Assembly (NCBI GenBank): GCA_028285085.1
Contig: JANQQI010000092.1
Span: 1 to 64,000 of the forward strand
DNA length: 64,000 nt
Source: Saprospiraceae bacterium
GTDB taxonomy: Bacteria; Bacteroidota; Bacteroidia; Chitinophagales; Saprospiraceae
Direction of reading: 5' to 3'
The notes beneath the pieces were generated by a model. That model was given only the letters and a program-made list of their open reading frames with translations. It did not search any database and was not told the DNA's origin. A program made the translations under genes and the position numbers. Below are positions 35,638 through 46,200 of the stretch, in pieces. Numbering within the stretch: the stretch's first letter is position 1; each line of letters starts with the position of its first letter.

Positions 35638-36823
35638 TTTCGTTAATACGTTTTTCGGGATTAGGGAGTGTATTGGGAATTGGATTTAAGTTTTTGAACT
35701 GCACTTTGAGTGCATAGCCCTTGTTGATGGAATTAAGCAGAGGACTAAAGATCATGTTCATGATTTCAATGGCCTGGGTCTTAGCCTTCTGCATGACTTC
35801 TACGTTATTGGCATCCCGGCGGAATTCCCGACGGAGGATGTTGAAATTAGTATTAAAATCGTTGGTGCCTACTTCGCGCAGCCAGCCAATATCGAGCTTG
35901 TCAATTTTAGGATAGACCTCGTGGGAGAGAATACTTGGTTCCGGTAAAGTCACCAGCAAACGACGACGTTTACTGTCCAATTGAAGGTCGAAAAAATCAT
36001 TGAGATCGAAACCGACTTTCAAAATACTAATCGCAGATACTTCAATGTCCGTGGAGGATACCGAAAAGCCCCACACTTTAGTTTGTAGTTGCTTATTGAG
36101 TCCTTTACGATCACGAATTTCGATGGTGCCAAGTTCGGCAATAGATTTTTCGATGCGCTCCCTCAGCATCCCTTTTGATCGGCTGAAATCGTCTATGGCG
36201 GCTCGTTCTTGTAATCGCTTCACGAGTGGCTGTAGACCTTCGGTCATGGCAATGCCGCAAGGGGTGTCGATTTTTTTGCCTTTAGCACCAATGATGCCCT
36301 GATCGATTTTTAAAAGGCTACTCACGACGTGATTGACCAGAAAACAAGAATACTTGGAGGCGACTTCATTAATCGCCGTGACCGCGCTGCTGCCTTCGTT
36401 TTCGTACCAAGCTTCGTAAAAAGCCCCCGAGGTATCTCGGATCTCTACAAAATCATTGAAGTAGAGTTGTTCGAGATAGGGGTGATGCTTTTGATACTCT
36501 GGTTCTAATTCGATGCGAATGCTGTCCGCCAGATCCATTCGATTTGCGATGTGCCCCAATAAAGACATATTATACTCGTAGACAAATTCTCCGAACTCTC
36601 GTCGATAGCGATGTGGATTGTTTAAAATCGCCAAAACGTTATCATCGCTCATATCGAATTCAAAATCCGAAGGGACATAGTTGATTTGTAATTCTTCGGG
36701 AATAAAAGTGTAGTCGGCGACTTTGTTTTTATAGAAATTATAAAGTAATACTCCACCAATACAAATGACTGTCGCGTAGAGCAGCAAGCGGCCAAATCCC
36801 ATTCCACTATTTTGTTCTGCCAT
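35621..36823 (-). CDS. Membrane-anchored DUF4230-like protein
   Basis: 400 residues. One membrane segment at about 10-26 (LLLYATVICIGGVLLYNFY), the rest soluble. The C-terminal half, about 245-365, resembles DUF4230: AISILKVGFDLNDFF, then RRLLVTLPEPSILSHEVYPK and a helical tail, with an LP.P.I core. The N-terminal half (about 35-240) is not recognised; its DTSGAFYEAWYENEGSS stretch has no match I know. Function unknown. It overlaps the methyltransferase gene and leads a three-gene unit ending in the PorE-like gene. Confidence 0.7.
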   Translation of the reverse strand: MAEQNSGMGFGRLLLYATVICIGGVLLYNFYKNKVADYTFIPEELQINYVPSDFEFDMSDDNVLAILNNPHRYRREFGEFVYEYNMSLLGHIANRMDLADSIRIELEPEYQKHHPYLEQLYFNDFVEIRDTSGAFYEAWYENEGSSAVTAINEVASKYSCFLVNHVVSSLLKIDQGIIGAKGKKIDTPCGIAMTEGLQPLVKRLQERAAIDDFSRSKGMLRERIEKSIAELGTIEIRDRKGLNKQLQTKVWGFSVSSTDIEVSAISILKVGFDLNDFFDLQLDSKRRRLLVTLPEPSILSHEVYPKIDKLDIGWLREVGTNDFNTNFNILRREFRRDANNVEVMQKAKTQAIEIMNMIFSPLLNSINKGYALKVQFKNLNPIPNTLPNPEKRINENDIPK

Positions 36824-36857
36824 ATCGTGAGTAATTTTTCTGTTTTGACGTCATTTG

Positions 36858-37046
36858 CCTATGAAAATGTAACACTTTGAATGATGATTTTTTGACCGAT
36901 TACCAAAATGCTGGCAGCGGAAATGCGACATTAGGCGTTTTATTAGTGAATTTATTGACTATTTGTTTTTTAATTCTCATAGGTGATAGTTAGTTTTCTG
37001 TGATGATGAAGTCGTAGCGATTACCCTCGTTACGACTTTTATTTTT
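36858..37046 (+). ncRNA. Candidate small RNA ending in an orphan terminator
   Basis: Between divergent genes a plus-strand hairpin with T-run (37009-37046) has no plus gene upstream for over 5 kb. A transcript must begin nearby, or the terminator is idle. CCTATGA (36858-36864) and TCATAGG (36977-36983) could close a stem about 120 bases long overall. No peptide of note is visible. The start is a guess; no clean promoter was found. Confidence 0.35.
37009..37046 (+). terminator. Orphan intrinsic terminator
   Basis: AAGTCGTAGCG pairs with CGTTACGACTT (11 pairs, one G-T wobble, loop ATTACCCT), followed by TTTTATTTTT-like tail. Oriented plus, 225 bases before folP. Confidence 0.7.
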
Positions 37047-37218
37047 CTACTTCTCTCTTCCTACATATCTCATTTTATCATCAGAATATATTGCGGATCA
37101 TTTACATGTTCAATATGTTCAAATTGTCTAACTTACCGCCTAACTTTATCCCACAAATATACCGATATCACACGGACAAACTCAATGATCGGATTTAAAC
37201 TTTTAAAGACCTGAAGTT

Positions 37219-37226
37219 TAATTTTG
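37219..37226 (+). promoter_or_regulatory. Candidate -7 element of folP
   Basis: TAATTTTG matches TAnnTTTG exactly, 44 bases before the folP ATG. Upstream spacing shows no TTG. It lies downstream of the orphan terminator, so folP would be transcribed separately. Confidence 0.4.
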
Positions 37227-37270
37227 TTCGTACCCAAGGCCTATTCTTTATTATTGATTCGAATACAAAG

Positions 37271-38122
37271 ATGTATAATATGCTGCGTCCCTTGACGACT
37301 CTGAATTGTAAAGGAAAACTGCTGGATTTAACTACCCCAAAAGTAATGGGGATTCTCAACGTAACACCTGATTCATTTTTTGACGGAGGGTTTTACAATG
37401 CTGAAAAAGAATGCTTAGATCGAGTTGAGCAAATGTTAGCTGAAGGCGCAGCCATCATTGATGTCGGAGGAATGTCTTCGCGCCCCGGAGCTGCCATTAT
37501 TTCGGTAGAAGAAGAGCTTCAACGGGTACTACCAATTATCAAGGCTGTAAAGAAACGATTTCCTGAGACGATCATTTCGATTGATACTATCCGCGCTGAG
37601 GTGGCTCAGAGTGCCGTGTCGGAAGGGGCAAGCATCGTTAATGATATCTCTGCCGGTAAGTTTGATGAAGCCCTGCTACCAATCGTTGCTAAACTAAAAG
37701 TGCCTTACGTTCTCATGCACATGCAAGGCAAACCGGAAAATATGCAGGACGCCCCGGTATACGAACAGATTATGGAGGAAGTGATTGACTTTTTTATTCA
37801 AAAAGTGGCTCGGTTGCGCGAATTAGGAGTAGTTGATATTGTGCTCGATCCTGGTTTTGGTTTTGGAAAAACGGTGGCTCACAACTATGAATTGCTAGCT
37901 AAATTACACCAATTTCAGATTCTGGACTTGCCCATTTTAGCTGGGGTGTCTCGTAAGTCTATGATCTGTAAGGTATTGAAAGTCAAACCAGAGAATGCAC
38001 TTAATGGAACCACTGCTTTGCACATGGTAGCGCTTCAGCAAGGGGCCAAAATACTGCGGGTACACGACGTCAAAGAAACAATCGAAGTCATTAAGCTTTG
38101 GGAACAATTGCCCAAAACGTGA
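37271..38122 (+). CDS. folP: Dihydropteroate synthase
   Basis: 283 residues. It condenses the pterin pyrophosphate with p-aminobenzoate in folate synthesis and is the sulfonamide target. Family signatures: VMGILNVTPDSFFDGG (residues about 25-40), IIDVGGMSSRPGA, ISIDTIRAEVA, VNDISAG, YVLMHMQGKPENMQ, DPGFGFGKT and GVSRKSMI. A second ATG five bases further in frame-order (MLRP) is an alternative start. The TGA overlaps a GTG start of the following membrane-protein gene. Confidence 0.96.
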   Translation: MYNMLRPLTTLNCKGKLLDLTTPKVMGILNVTPDSFFDGGFYNAEKECLDRVEQMLAEGAAIIDVGGMSSRPGAAIISVEEELQRVLPIIKAVKKRFPETIISIDTIRAEVAQSAVSEGASIVNDISAGKFDEALLPIVAKLKVPYVLMHMQGKPENMQDAPVYEQIMEEVIDFFIQKVARLRELGVVDIVLDPGFGFGKTVAHNYELLAKLHQFQILDLPILAGVSRKSMICKVLKVKPENALNGTTALHMVALQQGAKILRVHDVKETIEVIKLWEQLPKT

Positions 38123-39564
38123 TTTATGCATTAAATCTTGTATATTTAGACCTTGGAAAATCAATTGGAAGCACTTTGAAGCACCTGAATGAAAATAGCA
38201 TCAAAAAGGCCACCCTTCGGTTTTTAAAGAACTATTATAAGTTTCGTCCGCGTAGCCAGTACGCGCTGTTTCAGCTTGATCAAGAAACACGCGATGGCAT
38301 CAAAGCGGATGGCTACCTATCTTATCCTCAGGAGGACGGCACTCACTTTGTCGTCACCTTTGAAGCAACCGCCCACGAAACGCGCGATGAGGTTATCTTT
38401 AAAAAACAAGAACGCGTCTTGTTTTGGGATTCCTTGGCAGCCGCATTTATTTTGGCAGCAGTACTTTCAGGCCTGAATCATCACTACGACCTTTACACCA
38501 TCAATAAAGTTGGCTGGTTGATCAGCATCTTTTCGTTTTTTATCACACTGTTTGTTGGAATGCTTTTGTACCGTTGGTTAGCTGGGGGATTGGAGCGTTA
38601 CCGCTACATTTACGCAGTGGAACAGTTCAAGCGTTATCACGCGAATGAGCAATGGATCGCCATTGCCGATGATGTTTTTGACGGACCAGTTGATCCTTTG
38701 TACGAAGAGTTGAAAAAGCAGTGTGTACGAAATGGCTTTGGCCTAATTCATGTCGACCGATTTCAAGAAGCCAATGCGCTGGTCACGCCTTCTCGCCAAG
38801 AACTTTTTGGCCAGCGGCGGGCAAGTCGGCAATTCGCTAGTCGTGACCAGGCCCTAGAACGGAGCCGGCGTGAAAAACTTCGAGGCTGGTGGAATCGTGC
38901 TTTGGCGTTTATCACCGGACGTCGATCAGAAAATGCGATCTTGCGTTACCAAAGAACCTACTGGAATCAAATGCTCATTTGTGCTGTCGGACTGTTGATT
39001 GTTGGCGGCATTTTTTATCAGGAAGCTCAGGAAAGTCCCATTCTATCCGTCGATGAAGATGCCTACGAGCAGGGGCTTTCGGATCTTGCCAAACGCACAA
39101 GAGCGGAAACCGACTTTTATGTCGTTGACAGCAGTTTGGTGGAACCCGCCAAAGGTGAGACAGAACCTTATCTGGACGCTTCCCAGGATAATTCAGGTCA
39201 GGTGGAGGGTAATCAACGTTACGGTGAGATCTACATCTCTACGGGCGATGGCAACTTTGTTATTTACGATTGCGAACGCTTTTTCAACTACTCGGGCACT
39301 AAATACGTCATCCAGGAAGGAACTTACCAATCGTTGGAGGCGGCTAATGCGCGTACCGGTGAATTGTACCAAAAAGGAATCAATGCCAATAGTTTATGGA
39401 TGGGGTGCTTTGGAGGAGAAACTGAAAACTATGTGGTGTTTGTTGACTTTCTTTTTAATACGGTAGATGAAGCCGATATTGTAGCTGGCAGTTACCGCAA
39501 TCGCTTTAAGCGTAATCCGAGTCTTTCCGATCTTGATGTAGTCGTTCGATCTATTAGTTTGTAA
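38119..39564 (+). CDS. Membrane protein of unknown function, coupled to folP
   Basis: About 481 residues from the GTG at 38119, which overlaps the folP stop as GTGA, the same coupling seen at sixA/DUF4296. No ATG exists near the beginning, and a TTG at 38098 or 38176 is the alternative. Two adjacent membrane segments at about 103-155 (FILAAVLSGLNHHY; LISIFSFFITLFVGMLLYRW) and one at about 275-295 (LICAVGLLIVGGIFY). Between them is a basic cytoplasmic part; the ~170-residue tail has FVIYDCERFFNYSG and a YQSLEAANARTGELYQKGINANSLW stretch (in two pieces), faintly SPOR-like. I do not recognise the family. Followed at TAATG by the next membrane protein. Confidence 0.7.
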   Translation: MIYALNLVYLDLGKSIGSTLKHLNENSIKKATLRFLKNYYKFRPRSQYALFQLDQETRDGIKADGYLSYPQEDGTHFVVTFEATAHETRDEVIFKKQERVLFWDSLAAAFILAAVLSGLNHHYDLYTINKVGWLISIFSFFITLFVGMLLYRWLAGGLERYRYIYAVEQFKRYHANEQWIAIADDVFDGPVDPLYEELKKQCVRNGFGLIHVDRFQEANALVTPSRQELFGQRRASRQFASRDQALERSRREKLRGWWNRALAFITGRRSENAILRYQRTYWNQMLICAVGLLIVGGIFYQEAQESPILSVDEDAYEQGLSDLAKRTRAETDFYVVDSSLVEPAKGETEPYLDASQDNSGQVEGNQRYGEIYISTGDGNFVIYDCERFFNYSGTKYVIQEGTYQSLEAANARTGELYQKGINANSLWMGCFGGETENYVVFVDFLFNTVDEADIVAGSYRNRFKRNPSLSDLDVVVRSISL

Positions 39565-40724
39565 TGGGGTTGTTATTTGGACAAGAACCTTGGCGTTGGA
39601 TCGTTCGTACCATTGCCGTTTGTTTAGTCATTCAATTGCTGCTTACACCCGAACTATGGGGGTGGGGTGAACGGATGTATCCGAGTTTGCCAATTTTCTC
39701 TTTTTTACGACCTCTTTTTGCCTTTTCATTTTACTTTTTAATCCTTTTGCTGGCTCTCCTAATTTGGATGATTATTGATCCAAGGCGATTAAATATCCGA
39801 TTGGGTTTAGCTGTGCTATTAACATTAGTGTGCCTTGATATCACACGGCTTCAAGTTTGGATATACCTGTGGTGCAGCTTACTTTTTGTTGTGAGTTGGC
39901 CGGGGCAATTGACTGAAATATCCAGGTTTAATGCCATGCGATGGATCGTCATTGCAGTATATTTTTGGGGAGGGCTACATAAGTTCAATGTTTATTTCGT
40001 CGAAGATAATTTACCTTGGATGCTAGAAGCCATTCATTTGCAGAATTGGCATTCTGAATGGCTGGCCGGGGTAATTGCTGCGGGAGAGACACTGCTGGGA
40101 ATAGGCTTAATCTGGCCGAAAACAAGGCGTTTGACCGTTGGTGGTGTGCTAATTTTTCACCTCATTGTTCTGGCTATTCTTGGACCTTTCGGACAAAACT
40201 GGAATACAAGTGTTTGGCCGTGGAACATAACGATGGTGATTATCGTGTATCTTCTTTTCTACGATTATCAAACTTCTCTTTTTAGAAATTTCAAAATCCA
40301 AATTGCCACCTTCCCTTTACTTTTACCCGTGTTTTTCCTCTTTGGTTTGGCACCAATTCTAAATGATTGGAAAAAATGGGATGAACAGCTATCATTTAAG
40401 ATGTATGCTGGGACAAATCCAGAGGGAATTTTTTATTATTACGATGCTCAACCTGACTGTTTTCCTGCCGTGACAGATACTTTGGTGATTGAAAGTGAAC
40501 GCACAGGAAAAAAGCATCTTATTTTGGATGAATGGGCATTCGCTGAATTTAACGCTGCACCTTATGCCAGTGCAAAGCATTGGCGAAAAGTGGCCAGGCA
40601 GATTTGTCGTTGTGTCGATGCCCCGGAGCGGAGTGGCTTAGAGATATTATGGCCGGATCGATGGCGCAAGGATCATGAGTTTTGGGAGAAAATCCCCTGT
40701 AGTGAATTGCTGAATGCTGATTGA
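39564..40724 (+). CDS. Polytopic membrane protein, HTTM/DoxX-like
   Basis: 386 residues. The ATG overlaps the previous stop (TAATG). About seven membrane segments cover residues 12-260. AVYFWGGLHKFN, the paired-helix LAGVIAAGETLLGIGLIWP and LIFHLIVLAILGPFG resemble the HTTM/VKGC-type membrane module or DoxX/MauE relatives; this is a pattern impression. The soluble tail (about 285-386) has LSFKMYAGTNPEG and several cysteines (C292-like region, CRCVD, PCSELL). No active site can be claimed. With folP and the previous gene it forms a tight unit. Confidence 0.7.
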   Translation: MGLLFGQEPWRWIVRTIAVCLVIQLLLTPELWGWGERMYPSLPIFSFLRPLFAFSFYFLILLLALLIWMIIDPRRLNIRLGLAVLLTLVCLDITRLQVWIYLWCSLLFVVSWPGQLTEISRFNAMRWIVIAVYFWGGLHKFNVYFVEDNLPWMLEAIHLQNWHSEWLAGVIAAGETLLGIGLIWPKTRRLTVGGVLIFHLIVLAILGPFGQNWNTSVWPWNITMVIIVYLLFYDYQTSLFRNFKIQIATFPLLLPVFFLFGLAPILNDWKKWDEQLSFKMYAGTNPEGIFYYYDAQPDCFPAVTDTLVIESERTGKKHLILDEWAFAEFNAAPYASAKHWRKVARQICRCVDAPERSGLEILWPDRWRKDHEFWEKIPCSELLNAD

Positions 40725-40798
40725 GGCTGTATGATCTGAAAAGCAGTTAGTCGATCATCAAAATAGGAATCATACGAACAACTTAACTGAAATAAAAT

Positions 40799-42082
40799 AT
40801 GAAAAAGTATCTTTTAACGCTCTGCGTAGGGTTGTTAGCGATAAGCACGCTAGTCGCCCAACGCCAATATCTTCATTGTGGTCGACTTATCGATTGCACC
40901 TCCAAGCAAGTTCTGGAACAACAAACGATTATTGTTGAAGGCAATAAAATCATAGGGGTTGAAGCTGGCTACAAAGCAGCTGATCAAAATGCCACGATCA
41001 TCAATTTGAAAGATAAAACCGTCATGCCTGGTCTGATGGATATGCACGTTCACATTGAGCATGAGAGTAATAAGAATCGTTATTTGGAGCGCTTTACTTT
41101 CAACCAAGCTGATATTGCTTTTCGGGCGGCAGGCTACGCCAAAACGACACTGATGGCTGGCTTTACGACGATACGTGATCTCGGTGGAACCGGGGTCAAC
41201 GTTGCTTTGCGCAAAGCCATTGATCAAGGAATAACGGATGGACCACGTATTTTTGCTTGCGCTAAATCTATCGCCATTACCGGAGGGCATGCCGATCCGA
41301 CCAATGGGGCTAAGCACGGCTTATTTGAGGTGCCAGGTCCCGAGGCCGGCGTAGCGGATGGCCCTGATGCGTGCCGCCGCGCGGTTCGTCAGCAAGTCAA
41401 AAATGGTGCTGATCTCATCAAAATCACGGCAACCGGTGGGGTGCTGAGTGTGGCTCGGGATGGTTACCGCCCGCAATTCACTGAAACCGAAATCGAGGCG
41501 ATTGTCAGCACTGCTAACGATTTTGGCATCCACGTCGCCGCCCATGCCCACGGAGATGAGGGTATGCGTCGCGCGGTCGCGGGAGGAATCACTTCGATTG
41601 AGCACGGTACCATGATGAGCGAAGCCACTATGGACTTGATGATTCAAAAAGGCACTTGGTACGTACCGACCATTACTGCGGGGAAAGCCGTTGCCGATTC
41701 GGCCAAAGTACGTGGATTTTACCCGGAAGTAGTGCGTGTGAAGGCCGAAGCGATTGGGCCTAAAATTCAGTCTACCTTTGCCAAGGCCTATAAACGAGGC
41801 GTAAAAATTGCCTTTGGAACCGATGCCGGCGTATTTAAGCATGGAAGAAATGCCTTAGAGTTTCAATATATGACTGAGGTAGGCATGCCACCGATGGAGG
41901 CCATCCTTGCGGCAACGGTTAATGCCGCTGAAATGCTAGGCGTCAGTGATCAATTGGGACAGATTAAGGCGGGAATGCTAGCAGATATAATCGCCGTAAA
42001 TGATAATCCATTGGAGAACATCAAGACCATGATGGATGTTCGGTTTGTGATGAAAAATGGTAAAATTTACAAACAAAAGTAA
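40799..42082 (+). CDS. Secreted amidohydrolase, Xaa-Pro dipeptidase-like
   Basis: 427 residues with a signal peptide (MKKYLLTLCVGLLAISTLVA). The amidohydrolase metal site is complete: HVH in MDMHVHIEHE, a lysine in LIKITATGG (carboxylated in relatives), HAH in VAAHAHGDEG, the histidine in SIEHGT and the aspartate in AFGTDAG. Sequence is closest to the imidazolonepropionase/prolidase-type amidohydrolases, whose periplasmic members cleave dipeptides or cyclic amides; substrate not determinable. Followed by the YheT gene after 2 bases. Confidence 0.9.
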   Translation: MKKYLLTLCVGLLAISTLVAQRQYLHCGRLIDCTSKQVLEQQTIIVEGNKIIGVEAGYKAADQNATIINLKDKTVMPGLMDMHVHIEHESNKNRYLERFTFNQADIAFRAAGYAKTTLMAGFTTIRDLGGTGVNVALRKAIDQGITDGPRIFACAKSIAITGGHADPTNGAKHGLFEVPGPEAGVADGPDACRRAVRQQVKNGADLIKITATGGVLSVARDGYRPQFTETEIEAIVSTANDFGIHVAAHAHGDEGMRRAVAGGITSIEHGTMMSEATMDLMIQKGTWYVPTITAGKAVADSAKVRGFYPEVVRVKAEAIGPKIQSTFAKAYKRGVKIAFGTDAGVFKHGRNALEFQYMTEVGMPPMEAILAATVNAAEMLGVSDQLGQIKAGMLADIIAVNDNPLENIKTMMDVRFVMKNGKIYKQK

Positions 42083-42084
42083 GT

Positions 42085-43071
42085 ATGCCTTTATTGGATC
42101 GCCCTGATTTTCAGCCACCGATTTATTTCCGGAGCCCTCATTTGCAGACCATTTATCCGGCCTTGCTTCGTCGGGTATCGGGAATTACCTACAATCGGCA
42201 AAGGTTAGAATTACCCGATGGTGATTTTGTGGATTTAGATTGGTCAAAAGTAGGGAGTAAGCGCTTGATTATCGTCCTACATGGCTTGGAGGGAGATGCC
42301 AGTCGGCCTTACGTTTTGGGCCAAGTACGCCGTTTTAACGCCGGGGGCTGGGATGCGATTGGCTGGAATTTTCGAGGATGTAGCGGAGAGCCTAACCGAA
42401 AATTACAGTCCTATCATTCGGGAGCAACTGCTGACTTGGCCTACGTTATGAACTGGATCGCTAATAACCTGGATTATGAGCAAGTCGTGATCCTCGGCTT
42501 TAGTCTGGGGGGCAATGTAACCTTGAAATACTTGGGCGAGCAGGGCGAAGCTTTACCATCTATTGTGCAAGCAGGTGTTGCTTTTTCGGTGCCTTGTGAT
42601 CTCGCTAGCGCCGGCGTGAAATTACGCAAATGGTACAATCGGCTGTATATGGATCGCTTCATGCGTAATCTCAAGGATAAAATACGTCTGAAAGAGCACT
42701 TAGTAGATGAGCAGGTGGATCTGGAATTAGTGTATCAAGCGCGTAACTTCACTGATTTTGATGCGGCCTTTACGGCACCGGTGCATGGATTCACGAGTGC
42801 CGAAGATTATTGGAAACGAGCGAGTTCAAAACCCTTGCTAAGCAAGATTAGAGTGCCAACTATATTAATCAACGCATTTGATGATTCTTTCCTAAGCAAA
42901 GATTGTTATCCAGTGGCAATTGCAGAGAAAAGTAAGTGGCTGCATCTCGAAATTCCGCGTTATGGAGGTCATGTTGGATTCGTGAAGTCGGATGATACAG
43001 GTTATTATTGGTCAGAACAGAGGGCCTACCGCTTTGTGGAGGAGGTTTTGGCGCACGAAATCTCAGCTTAA
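42085..43071 (+). CDS. YheT-type alpha/beta hydrolase
   Basis: 328 residues. Family marks: FRSPHLQTIYPALLRR near the start, VLHGLEGDASRPYVLGQ, WDAIGWNFRGCSGEPNR, nucleophile serine in ILGFSLGGNVTLKYLGE (about residue 138), aspartate in LINAFDDSFL and histidine in RYGGHVGFV. This is the COG0429 esterase-like group, cytoplasmic, with poorly known substrates. It is almost contiguous with the amidohydrolase gene, so probably co-transcribed. Confidence 0.92.
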   Translation: MPLLDRPDFQPPIYFRSPHLQTIYPALLRRVSGITYNRQRLELPDGDFVDLDWSKVGSKRLIIVLHGLEGDASRPYVLGQVRRFNAGGWDAIGWNFRGCSGEPNRKLQSYHSGATADLAYVMNWIANNLDYEQVVILGFSLGGNVTLKYLGEQGEALPSIVQAGVAFSVPCDLASAGVKLRKWYNRLYMDRFMRNLKDKIRLKEHLVDEQVDLELVYQARNFTDFDAAFTAPVHGFTSAEDYWKRASSKPLLSKIRVPTILINAFDDSFLSKDCYPVAIAEKSKWLHLEIPRYGGHVGFVKSDDTGYYWSEQRAYRFVEEVLAHEISA

Positions 43072-43270
43072 TAATTCGTTAAATGCGGTGCGCGCTGTAT
43101 GAAAAAAATTACCTTTACAGTTTTAATAGTTATACAAGTTGTAGTACAGTTTTGAAGGGAGTGATTTAAATGATTTGAGGGTAGACGTTTAGGTTTTACC
43201 CATCTTCTAAATTGCTTACTGTTTACAACTTAGGTCAAATAAAGAGTCAATCGAATAGATCGCAAGCCAG

Positions 43271-46200
43271 ATGCAGGGACAACCCAAAGGAATTGGTACT
43301 TTCTTTAGTCGATTACGCCGTCGAAGGCTATTTCGTCGGGCGGTTAATTTTTCCAAGTGGCTCCTTTTTATTCTGCTCTTGCTCGTCGCGGTTTTGTTTG
43401 CCTTGTTGCAAAATAAACGTTTCCAAAACTATCTTACCGGCGAAATTACCACTTACCTCTCTACCGAACTCAATACGCGCGTCGAAGTGGATCGCCTCAA
43501 TTTTGATCTGCTCGACGAATTCGTTTTAGAAGGCTTTTACGTTGAGGATTTACAAGGTGATACTTTGCTGTATTCGCGTGAACTCCGTGCTGATTTTAAT
43601 CGGTCCATGATTGCGTTGTTATGGAAGCGGTTGGATATTAAGAATGTCTATCTCACCGATGCTCAGTTTAATATCCGTCGAGACTCGGCGGAGTTGAACA
43701 ATAATCTCAATTTTATTGCGAGTTTCTTTAGTGGTGGTTCTTCCTCGGGAGGCGGCAAAAAGCAGCCCTTATTGGTCAATGTTGATGGCATCTATTTGGA
43801 TCAGGTGCGTTTTCTACAAGATGACCAGGTCCGCGGTCAATTAATCGATGTCATGGTCCAACGTGGTGAAATCCAGTTGGAAAGTATTGATATGTCCGAG
43901 CAGCGTATCGCGTTCAATTCGATAAAACTTGAGTCTCCCGAGATTATCGTCATCGAAAAGCCTAAATTCCCTGCGCCTAAGGTAGCAATCGTGGATGCAC
44001 CTCCGGAGGTAGTTGAAGTCGTTGAACAAATTACCCAAGATAGTACGGTTAAGGAGGATGAAAAGAGTTTGCTCGCAACCATCGACGCGTTTTTAATGAC
44101 GGACGCCCATTTCATCTATCACAATTATCGTCGATCGGCCGAGCGAAACCCTCAACCAGATATCATTGACTACAATCATCTCGATATTACCAATATTAAT
44201 ATTGACATTGATAGTTTCCAATTCCAAAATGATATTTATAAAGGGCAAGTCAATGGACTAACCTTTCGTGAGTTTAGTGGATTTGAGTTGAGTAAGTTAT
44301 CGGCGAGTCAAGCCGTGGTAAGTGATAGTTTAGTGGGCTTATACGGTCTGGAATTGGTCACACCTGCAAGTACTTTGGGTGATACCTTGGAGCTGACCTA
44401 TAAAGGGTTTAGGGATTTTAAAAATTACAATAATAAAGTAAAGATGGTCGGGCATTTCAATAATGCTCAAGTCGCGGTTAAAGATATTATGGCTTTTGCG
44501 CCTCCTTTAAAACGCAATGCCTTCTTTTTGCAAAACCAAGATGAAGTCTTACAGATTAACGGCGAGGTAACAGGAACGGTCAACCGGCTGCGTGGTCGAG
44601 ATTTGGATATTCGATTAGGGCGAGGCCTCAGCTTCCGCGGAAGATTCAGCTCGCGTAACCTTGCCGTACGCAACGAGGAGCGACTGAATCTAAAAGTCGA
44701 GCAGATGCGGACCAGTTTTCAAACGCTACGCTTGCTGGTGCCGCGCTTCAATCCACCTGAAAACTTTGATAAACTGGGACAGTTAGATTTCAATGGTCGA
44801 TTTGATGGCTTCTTCACGGATTTCGTAGCCTTTGGGAAGCTCAAAACGGCACTTGGCAACGCGGAAATGGATATGAATATGAACACGCGTTATGGCCGGG
44901 AGCAAGCGAATTACCGTGGAAAACTATCACTCTATGATTTTGATCTCGGTGGCTGGTCGGGCAATAAAGATTTGGGGAATATTACTTTTGTCTCTGAGGT
45001 AAAAAATGGGGTAGGGCTCACCCTGGAAACGGTGGATGCCGAGCTGGAAGCTCGTATTCAGGAATTTAGCTATCGGGGCTATCGCTACGAAAATCTAACC
45101 GTTGACGGTGAATTGCAAAAGAACCTCTTTGATGGAAATCTTGTCGCCAAGGATGATAATATCGATTTTGTCTTTAACGGTAAATTGGACTTCATCGACA
45201 GCTTGCCGCGTTTTGACTTTCAGGCGGACGTCAATCGACTGGATCTGGCTGCCATCAATCTGTCTAAGCAACCGATTGTACTTTCAGGCGGTTTCGATTT
45301 GAATTTGGAAGGCGAAGGCATTTCCTCTTTGCAAGGAAATGGTAGTGTTTACAACTTAAATATCCAACGAGAAAAGGAAAACTTTCTTGTTGATACCCTT
45401 TTAATTAGCTCGACGATTGATAGTCGACAGTATCGCATTTTTGATGTGTATTCTGATGTTTTAGAACTTCAGTTGGACGGTTATTTTGATGTGCAGGAAG
45501 TGCCACAAGTCGTTACCCGCTACTTTGTCCGCAACTTCCCCGAATTTGCTGATCGGTTCCGAATTCGGTCTAAAGAAAAACCATTAAAAGACAGTCGTTT
45601 TAATTTTGAAGTACGGGTCCCTAACTCGAAGAACTTTACAAATCTACTGGCTCCGGGCTTGGATACCATCCGTTATGCCTCCGCATCAGGATACGTCGAT
45701 AATGTAAAGGACTCGATACGTCTCGAAGTAGAATTCCCGGTTTTGAACTACCGCAATTTGCGCTTTGATGATGTCCTGGTTCGCTACAAAGGTATTCGGG
45801 ATAGCAGTGATATGATTCTGGATATCTACCATACCAGCATCAATGAAAATCAGCACTTCGAACCCATCAAACTCGAAGGGCAAATGGTGCGCGATACCTT
45901 TCATTTCAATATCAACTCCACCAATTTTACCAGTATTTTCGATGACCTCGATTTGCGTGGAAAACTGTACCTATTGGATAGCTTCTACCAGGTTAGTTTT
46001 CTGCCGTCCAACTTAGTCATTCTCAAAGATCGCTGGAATATTCTGGAAGACAACTACATCCGTTTTGGTAAAGGGAAAGTGGAAACCCGCAATTTTGATT
46101 TGACTAATTTTGAGAAGCGAATTGTTGTGCAAAGCATCGGAGATAAGGGCTTGACCATGTCGCTGGAAAACTTTGATCTCTCCCTAATTGATGATTGGTG

